Shown here: positions 56,901 through 64,000 of the stretch, one piece after another
Numbering within the stretch: the first letter of the stretch is position 1
How the letters are laid out: each line of letters begins with the position of its first letter
Source of the DNA: Bemisia tabaci
Taxonomy: Eukaryota > Arthropoda > Insecta > Hemiptera > Aleyrodidae
NCBI RefSeq assembly: GCF_918797505.1
Contig: NC_092797.1
Location: forward strand, 39,631,372-39,695,371
Length of the DNA: 64,000 nucleotides
Direction of reading: 5' to 3'
Notes under the pieces: model-generated
What the model saw: the letters and a program-made list of their open reading frames with translations, nothing else
The model's database searches: none
Told to the model about the DNA's origin: nothing
Made by a program: the position numbers and the translations under genes

Positions 56901-59900
56901 ATTGTTTTAGTCTCGGTCCACTCGTGAACAAGGTGAAGGAATATCAAGTCGAGACCATAGTTGATGCCCTTTGTACAAATATGGTATCAGAAAAGGAGCA
57001 ATTACGGGATATATCAAGCATTGGACTAAAGACTGTAATAAGCGAATTACCTCTGGCCTCCTCTTCGCTCGCAGCCAATGTCTGCAAAAGAATCACAGGT
57101 CGTCTCAGCAGCGCAATTGAAAAGGTAGTATTTTAAGTTCTTATAATCTCAACTGTCTTGTCTTTTCCTAGAAATATGAACTTTTTGCCCTGTTCAACTA
57201 ACTGAACCTTTTGATATTACTGAAAATTTTTATATAGGTATCTCATTTGTAAATAATGAGGGCAAAATATAGCCTTGATACCCTCTATTATAAGTTTATT
57301 CTCCCACAGGGCCTTTTGATCACAAACTTTTAAAGAAAAGTATCAAGGCTTTATTTTTCCCCTGTTACTTTAGTCATCAGTTTCCCGAGTTTAAAGCATG
57401 CAGGTGTAAATGTAAATTTGACACTTCATTAGCTTAAAATGAATTAAATGGCTCACATTTTAAGCATAAGTACTTTGAAGAGTTTTCTAGGATTTCTCAA
57501 AAGCTGATCATTCTACCTTATTGAAAATTAAAATATGTCTGTACCATCTCAGGAAATTTGTCTTTTAAAGGGAGAATCATTCTTATTCTGACCCTAGGAA
57601 AAATTTTCAGAAAAGCGATTCCTTCTTGAGTTAGGTAGGGTGATCAGCTTTTGAGGTGCCCTAGAAGACTCTTTAGAGTACCTAAGATTAAAATGTGAGC
57701 GATTTTGTTCATTTTAAGCTAATATAGTGTCATATTTTAATTTAAATCTGGCAATTCTGTGACCAGAACATGGCAGATGCAGATCTTAGGTAGCATTTTC
57801 TTGAATTGACGTGTTTTGAACTCAAACTTCAAATTGCGATAGCTCCAATTTGATTTGACGTTCTTGGGTTTTTTTGATGTACCATGTTTGTGGAACACCT
57901 CATGGTAATCAGGTGTCAATACCTCATTGAGTATTTTGTGCACTAAACTCCTTTCTCCGACAGACGGTCACATTTGGTGTTTAATGTTCAATCAACAAAG
58001 AAACCTTAGGATAACACATTCATTCTTTTCCCACCGAAATCTGTAAAAAAATCTATTTTATCTGGAAAGGATCTGGGAAATGTGAGAGGAACTTTCATCA
58101 AGAAATTTGTTCAAGGGAACCAGGAGAATGGCCAAGATTAAAAAAATTCATAAACTAGACACAACGGTTTAAATGAAACTATAGGTAGAGTTTTGCCTGC
58201 CCTGAGTTCATTTGCTCAGAAAATTAAACCATGAACTTCAGCTGTCAAGAGCAGTTAGTGACGACCAAACAAGTTAAGTAGCTGTTTGAAGCCTCGTAGT
58301 ATCAAAGGAAGAAACCTGTATGTTCTACTGATCCAATAAAACTCCTTATCCTCGGTAAAAATTGTGAACTAACCTTTCGCTCCTTTGAATATTATCTTCT
58401 CCATTTTTCAGCAAGAAGATGTGTCCGTCCAACTAGAAGCGTTAGATATCCTTGCTGATTTGCTCTCTCGTTTTGGAGGGTTGCTCATCTCTTTTCATGC
58501 AACTATTCTGATGGCTCTGCTACCGCAACTTGCGTCACCACGACAGGCTGTTCGTAAGCGTACTATTGTTGCTCTCAGCCACTTGGTCATGTCCTGCAAT
58601 CCTCAACTGTACAATAAGTTAATTGATACTCTTCTCGAAGGCTTATCAAATAATGCAAACACATCCACTACTCGCACTTTCATCCAGTGCATCGCAGCCA
58701 TTTGGTAAGCTACATACATACCACAATATCAGTTGAAACTGTGTTAAATGCAAGATGTCAGTCACATTTTCACTGGAAATTGCAACACGACCCATAAATC
58801 ATATTGGCAGAGCTGTTTGTGTGAATATACAGGGTGTTAGAAAAGTCTGCTCCACCCATGCTAACTTTTTACCTATTTGGACGTATTTGTGTTAAATGGA
58901 ACTAAGCGCCAATTTGAGTTCCTTTTGAAGAATTTAGAATCCCAGATAGCGCGCTCTGTCAAATGTAAGTAAGCACCATGGAAAAGCAATGCGAGTATAG
59001 GACAGAGAGAGCATCGTGTTCTGCACCACCCGCCAATCCAAGCCCCCCTCTCCCTTCCTCCCTCTATGGCGCTTAGTTCAGTTTGATAGAAATATGTCTA
59101 ATTGAGGTAAGTTTTGAAACTTGGGGGGACGTTCCTAGGTGAAAGGGAGCTACTTTCTGGTCCCCAAAAATTGTCAGGAAACCTCTCCTTTGAGAGTAGC
59201 AGACTCCATTTTCTTTTTTCTTCAAACTGGGAGACTTCCGAGGTCATCATCTGAAATCATTTCAAAATAGCGGAAATTTGGCATTTTGGTTTTTTGCCTG
59301 GAACTGGGCATCTGGGGTTATTTTCCCATGAGAAAAACTATCTCAAGGCCCTGTCCACACGAGCGGGGTTCGAGGAACTTATTCGACGAATTGCTCAGTT
59401 CCCGGAACTTGTTCCTTAAAACGAGGCATGCTGTCCACATGAATTCGCTCGAACTGGAACCGGAACTTCAATAAAACTATACAATTATTGCAAAATAATA
59501 GATTATTCCGACCGCCAAAGTAACAAAAATAAATGTCAAGACATGTAAAGGACGTAAAAAACAAAAACAAACAAATTCACATCAAAAGTAACATCTGTAG
59601 AAGCTCGGAGTACGGGGGAAGTTCCAGGTTTTGGAGTAATAAGTTTTTAGCTCAGCTAAAATTGTTCCGGGAACAAGTTCCTCAACTAGTTCGTGAACTG
59701 CGCTCGTGTGGACAAGGCCTAACGCAAGCTATCTTAGAAACCCAATTTTTTTAAGCGACAACCTCGAAATGGCACCCTTTTTGGAGCCAAAAGACACATC
59801 TTTATTGTACATTACTTTGTTGCATCACACACGTTTCCATGCCCAAAATGTTTGAAAAGTTAGGGAAAAGTGAAGAAATTTCTAAATTCAATAAGCTTGT

Positions 59901-62900
59901 CCTGTAAGAGTGGATTCAATGTTTATTCTATTATTCTTCCTTCCTTTAAATGTTTGAATTTTCTTTTAAAAAAATGTCATTTTATTGATCCTATACAAGC
60001 CTTGCTGTCATTTTTCAGTCGACAAGCAGGACATCGCTTTGGTGAGCATATTGAACGAGTCATGCCCCTTGTTGTACAGTACAGTCGAGAAGAAGACGAT
60101 GAATTAAGGGAATTTTGCTTGCAAGCTTTTGAAGCATTTGTGCAACGCTGTCCAAAAGAAATAACCCCTCATATCAACACTGTAAGTACCCAAATGTTAG
60201 TATACTAAAGGCTCAATTTGCTGAAAACGCAATATATTTGATTTTGTATTTTGCAGTTGTTGAGGACCATGCTGGAAGAAGGGTGTACCTCGAAATAGGT
60301 ACATCGTTTTATCAATTTTGTTTTTTTCCCCCAAACTATCGATGGATCCCTAAATTAGGATCAGGATCTGGGTTAACTATAAGCTTTGGTTTGACCAATT
60401 GTTCCACATAGTTTGTTGGAAAACCATTTCAAACGTTCAAATGCGTTTTTCAGATACGCTGTACTTTTGAAGCATGCCCCTCTCCGGGCATCGTCCTCAA
60501 ATTTTTGCAAACAATGTCAAACTCCTCTGATCTAGCTTTGTTTTTAACATGCGCTCTATGCATTACAATTAAGCCTTGGTTGAACCTTTCACTCATCGGA
60601 GCTGTGTTTTTTTGGCTAAGCACAGCAGAAATGAACACAATTTATCTTTTGATGCAGATAATTGAACTGTGTTTGCTCCACATTACGTATGATCCAAACT
60701 ACAATTATGAAGAAGAAGATAACAATACAATGGAAATGGAGGATGATGGCATGATGGGTGATGATTCTGATGTCAATGATGAATATTCTGATGATGATGA
60801 TATGAGCTGGAAAGTTCGTCGTTCGGCTGCTAAATGTCTGGAAGCAACCATTGCAACTCGCCGTGAACTTGTCGCAGAAATGTATAAAACAGTGTCTCCC
60901 GCATTAATAGCTCGTTTCAAAGGTATCTCTTGCTAATTTTCTTCTTTTACTGGTAAACCAAACTGAGCCTCAGTCAACTACACTATTAGAAGGAAACTAT
61001 TTCCCAAATGAATCCAGAAATTTTATGACAATATTTTTTGTTAACTTCTGTAGTAATGGAAAGTGTATCTATTCAATGTTCAAAGTGGAGAATAAAATCT
61101 TCCAGACAGCAGCCATGTTATGCGAATCAGCTAGAAGATATTAATACGTGATCCAATTTTTAAAAATCATCTAACTTGACAAGGTTCGATAGAAAAAACA
61201 AGATTTTAAAGAAACATGGAGTCTGGTTTTTACTTAGTAAAGATCAGAAAAAGCCCATGGACATGTTCTGAATTAGAGAAAATCGTCACATGTTTCTCTT
61301 CAAAAGCTTACACAGAAAGCAATTCACACAACGGGAAGTTCAGAAATCAACCACTACATAATATAATATCAACAAGTATTTTCAACTTTGATCAAATGGT
61401 AATTAGATTTTACAAATATCGTCATTTGTATTTCTGTCATTTAACCGACGTTTATTGTGAATACTCGCGTCTGGTTTAGTAATTTATTTCCAGACTTCCT
61501 GTTGTGTGATTTGTTTCCGGGTACAATTTTGAATGGAAAACATGTTTCGTAGTGTGATAATTCATACCTTGCCTCTTTCATACAAAAAATTCTGATTTCT
61601 GCCAGCAAAAATGTTGTTTTCCAGACAAGTCAAATCCAGACAAAAAGTTTCTCTTTGCTGAGCACAGTAAAATCATGTTCGAATTAAATGTCTGTAATAA
61701 ATTCTGTCAGTCTGATTTTGTAGAGTAAATTAAGTTGTGTATCTGATCTATTTTCAAGCTTCTTGCTCTTAAATTACCGAAAAGCACCAATATTTTTGTA
61801 TTCCTCTAATTTAATTCCATTCTTATTTCTCCCAAATAGAAAGAGAAGAAAATGTGAAAAGTGATATTTTTCATGCTTTCATGGCTTTACTGAGGCAAAC
61901 AAAACCTACAACTGTCAATTTAGATCCTAACATCATGGAACAAGAAGACACTCCTGTATGTCTTCTTCAAGCTCAGGTAAGTCCATCCCAGTAGCTTTAA
62001 TTAACCAATAGACAAGGTACAAAAAGCATTCTGATATTTGTTTCCACCTCCAAATTTCACAAAGGACACAATTTGAAACGAGAATCACTGAAATTAATCT
62101 CTAACCAGTCATCAACGTTTTTTTGGCACTTATGGTTTTGAAAGATTTGGATTTCCCACCTACAAAAAATACCAGAATCTATCTATATTCTGTCGTTTAT
62201 CACAAGGGTTTTGGTAATCGAGCAGTGTCGCTCCCGGACCTGCGTTATTCAAAGTGTTAACAATGTGCAACAGCTGAGCCAAAGCTCTGAAATGAAGATG
62301 CCACAATTTTATAGCATAAAGATTGTTATGTTAATGTTTACCATGCAATTTAAATCAAGTAGATTATGATTTTTGTAAGAAGAGGAAGTTTGAATTTATG
62401 CATTGAAAAATGTCAGCAAGTTATTTTAAATCATTTTCCTTGCACAAATTGTGTTCTATGTGAAATTTTAATAAGGAAACAAAATACTGCTTAAATTTGC
62501 ACCTTATAAAATGGTCTATTACCTTTTTATGAAGGTAATCTCAACAACTCTATCCTTATATTTATGAAGTCACCTGATTATCTGAATAAGAGTTTCAAGA
62601 AGTGAATGCGTTCAATCAATAAGTCGTTTCAATTCATAAGTCGAATCAAATCAAAGATGTAGACTCTTACAGTATGTAATGTCTTTAGTTGAACTGTGTA
62701 ATACAGGTAGTGAAGAAAAATGAAACCAAATCATACTGTAATGCATTTCACTCCTTCCAACATAATTTACTGATTCAATTGCATGTTTGATTGTATTTTG
62801 CTTCAGTCTGGTGCATCTCTTAATGTTTTATAATTTTTACGATTCCTCTAATGTTATTATCTTTTTCCTTGAGGAATAAACAATTTGACTTTAGATCAGT

Positions 62901-64000
62901 TTTGAATCACCATTCAAGTTTCGTTTTTGTTTATAAGAGATCTCTTTCCTTGCAGTAAAAAATCTTTACATGGTCTCATATTTTTTCTTTTCTTTTCAGA
63001 TTCCAGCTATAGTCAAAGCTGTATACGCGCAAATGAGAGAACGGAGTATTAAAACAAGACAAGATTGTTTCTCACTTCTAAAAGAAATTGTAAATGTTCT
63101 ACCTGGTGCTCTAACTAATCATATACCTACTCTTATCCCTGGAATTCAGTATTCTCTTGGGTAAGACAAATTATTTATACTCAAGAACTTTAAACTTACT
63201 GTAGAAAATTCATGGGATCAAAGTGCATTCTTAGCATTCAAAGTGAAACAACAAACTTCAATAGATTTTAAAAATGCAAGATTACAGATTAGGTCAAAAA
63301 TTTGAAAAGATTGCCAAGGAAACACTTTATTGCCATTTAATTATCTTTGATATTCCTCAGACACCCAGGTGGCCTTTGTGGCTACTCTCAATCACCTTTT
63401 GCTGCCAAAGCTGAAAATCAAGCAAATAATAGTCAATAGCAACAGGATTGTTGATTGATTTCTGTATAATTGAACAATTTATTTATTTATTATTTTTTTT
63501 AAATCTTTGAATTAGTCCTCTTACCAATCCTTCATTGTGAAGTTAATATCAATTATTAGAAGTTAATTAATGAACTATTTTCTTTTCAGTGACAAAAACT
63601 CCAGCAGCAATATGAAAATAGACACTCTCTCATTTATTTACTGTCTGCTAACAACCCATCCACCAACAGTTTTTCACAGTCACATGGAAGTACTAGTCCC
63701 ACCTGTTATTGCAGCAGTTGGAGATAGTTTTTACAAGATCACAGCTGAAGCACTCTTAGTACTCCAACAATTAGTCAAAGTCATTCGACCTCTCGGTAAT
63801 CATTCATTTTTTATTTCATCAATTATTCTAATTTTCACATTACCTAATTAGAACCCAAGAAAAATCTTTATGCAGATTTCAATTTCAACAAAATATGTCA
63901 ATTGTATTCCGCCAAGTACAGATTGTTCTTGTATGACTGATACCCTCAGTTCCGCAAATAATCCTGAAATTGTCCCAACTTAGCCTGTTGAAACTAGATT
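53996..64000 (+). CDS. Cand1: Cullin-associated NEDD8-dissociated protein 1, N-terminal part (runs off window)
   Basis: CAND1 binds un-neddylated cullin-RING scaffolds and exchanges their substrate-receptor modules. Exons: 53996..54037, 55425..55594, 56911..57124, 58412..58704, 60019..60181, 60658..60922, 61840..61976, 63000..63160, 63590..63795. All junction phases agree, and the last ends in phase 1 at CTCG|GTAATC. The 550 residues present are less than half of the usual length (about 1230 aa). They align without gaps worth noting to known CAND1: [87 protein letters not shown] and [16 protein letters not shown]. The series of HEAT repeats is interrupted around residues 310-340 by the family's acidic loop ([17 protein letters not shown]). 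The start is the ATG after CAGG, giving [14 protein letters not shown]. The remaining exons are past 64000. Confidence 0.96.
54038..55424. other. Cand1 intron 1
   Basis: This interval is less AT-rich than the neighbouring introns. It contains short inverted words (TCACAGTTGT at about 54766 and ACAACTGTGA at about 54804) and a chance 76-codon frame at 54810-55040. It may be an old transposon fragment; nothing definite was recognised. Confidence 0.35.
57238..57395. repeat. Short inverted-repeat element in Cand1 intron 3
   Basis: AATGAGGGCAAAATATAGCC (about 57258) followed by TTGATA pairs with TATCAAGGCTTTATTTTTCC (about 57339). The span is about 150 bp. Confidence 0.5.
57418..57738. repeat. 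Palindromic element in Cand1 intron 3
   Basis: The left arm TGACACTTCATTAGCTTAAA (57419) continues with ATGAATTAAATGGCTCACAT. The right arm is its inverse, with ATGTGAGCGATTTTGTTCAT and TTTAAGCTAATATAGTGTCA. Arms are about 55 bp at roughly 85% identity by eye, around a 210-bp core. Confidence 0.75.
59345..59720. mobile_element. MITE in Cand1 intron 4
   Basis: The ends AAGGCCCTGTCCACACGAGC and, inverted, GCTCGTGTGGACAAGGCCT match except for one base gap. Inside, GGAACTTGTTCC near 59406 and CGGGAACAAGTTCC near 59670 extend the symmetry. It is about 376 bp with no coding capacity. No clear target duplication was seen. Confidence 0.82.

Noticed and set aside
1..64000. Bacterial or viral insertions
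   Set aside because: No operon-like runs of frames, polymerase, capsid, integrase or reverse transcriptase frames of meaningful length were found.

Overview
This is a 64 kb window of animal nuclear DNA, most likely from an insect. The evidence is AT-rich sequence, GT-AG introns, conserved metazoan genes split into many exons, and a dense load of short inverted-repeat transposons. A hemipteran is my guess from the style of the repeats, but the species cannot be fixed from the sequence alone. There is no sign of bacterial or viral genes.

Left part (1-24.5 kb). Three genes for poorly known, low-complexity proteins sit in a transposon-rich region. Gene 1 (+, last exon 814-1111) and gene 2 (+, 18792-24000, complete, 700 aa, signal peptide) share a C-terminal Ser-rich/'DNG' motif, and both last exons are entered in intron phase 2, so they look like paralogues. 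Gene X (-, last two exons 4365-4702 and 2237-2803) lies between them and is unrecognised. All three use GC-rich codons. The 14 kb between gene X and gene 2 is a transposon graveyard. I define five multi-copy families (A-E), a nested hAT-like insertion, a 1.06 kb element with apparent TA target duplication, tandem repeats and several palindromes. All three copies of family D keep perfect 8-bp target-site duplications.

Middle part (24.5-48.7 kb). A gene-poor AT-rich stretch is followed by a divergent pair of housekeeping genes. Acot9 (-, 28507-38258, 11 coding exons, 452 aa) encodes a mitochondrial acyl-CoA thioesterase. Mlf (+, 38729-48725, 5 coding exons, 296 aa) encodes a myeloid leukemia factor. 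Their start codons are 470 bp apart. One Acot9 intron carries a 1.35 kb near-perfect foldback.

Right part (48.7-64 kb). After 5 kb without a recognised gene comes Cand1 (+, from 53996), the cullin exchange factor. Nine coding exons (about 550 aa, less than half of the protein) are present and the gene runs off the end of the window. Its introns hold several more palindromic elements.

The three recognised genes act in separate pathways: mitochondrial acyl-CoA turnover, a chromatin/chaperone-associated factor, and SCF ubiquitin ligase assembly. Only Acot9 and Mlf are linked by layout, through a shared promoter region. For these genes every exon junction was checked for reading phase, and each assembles into one open frame.
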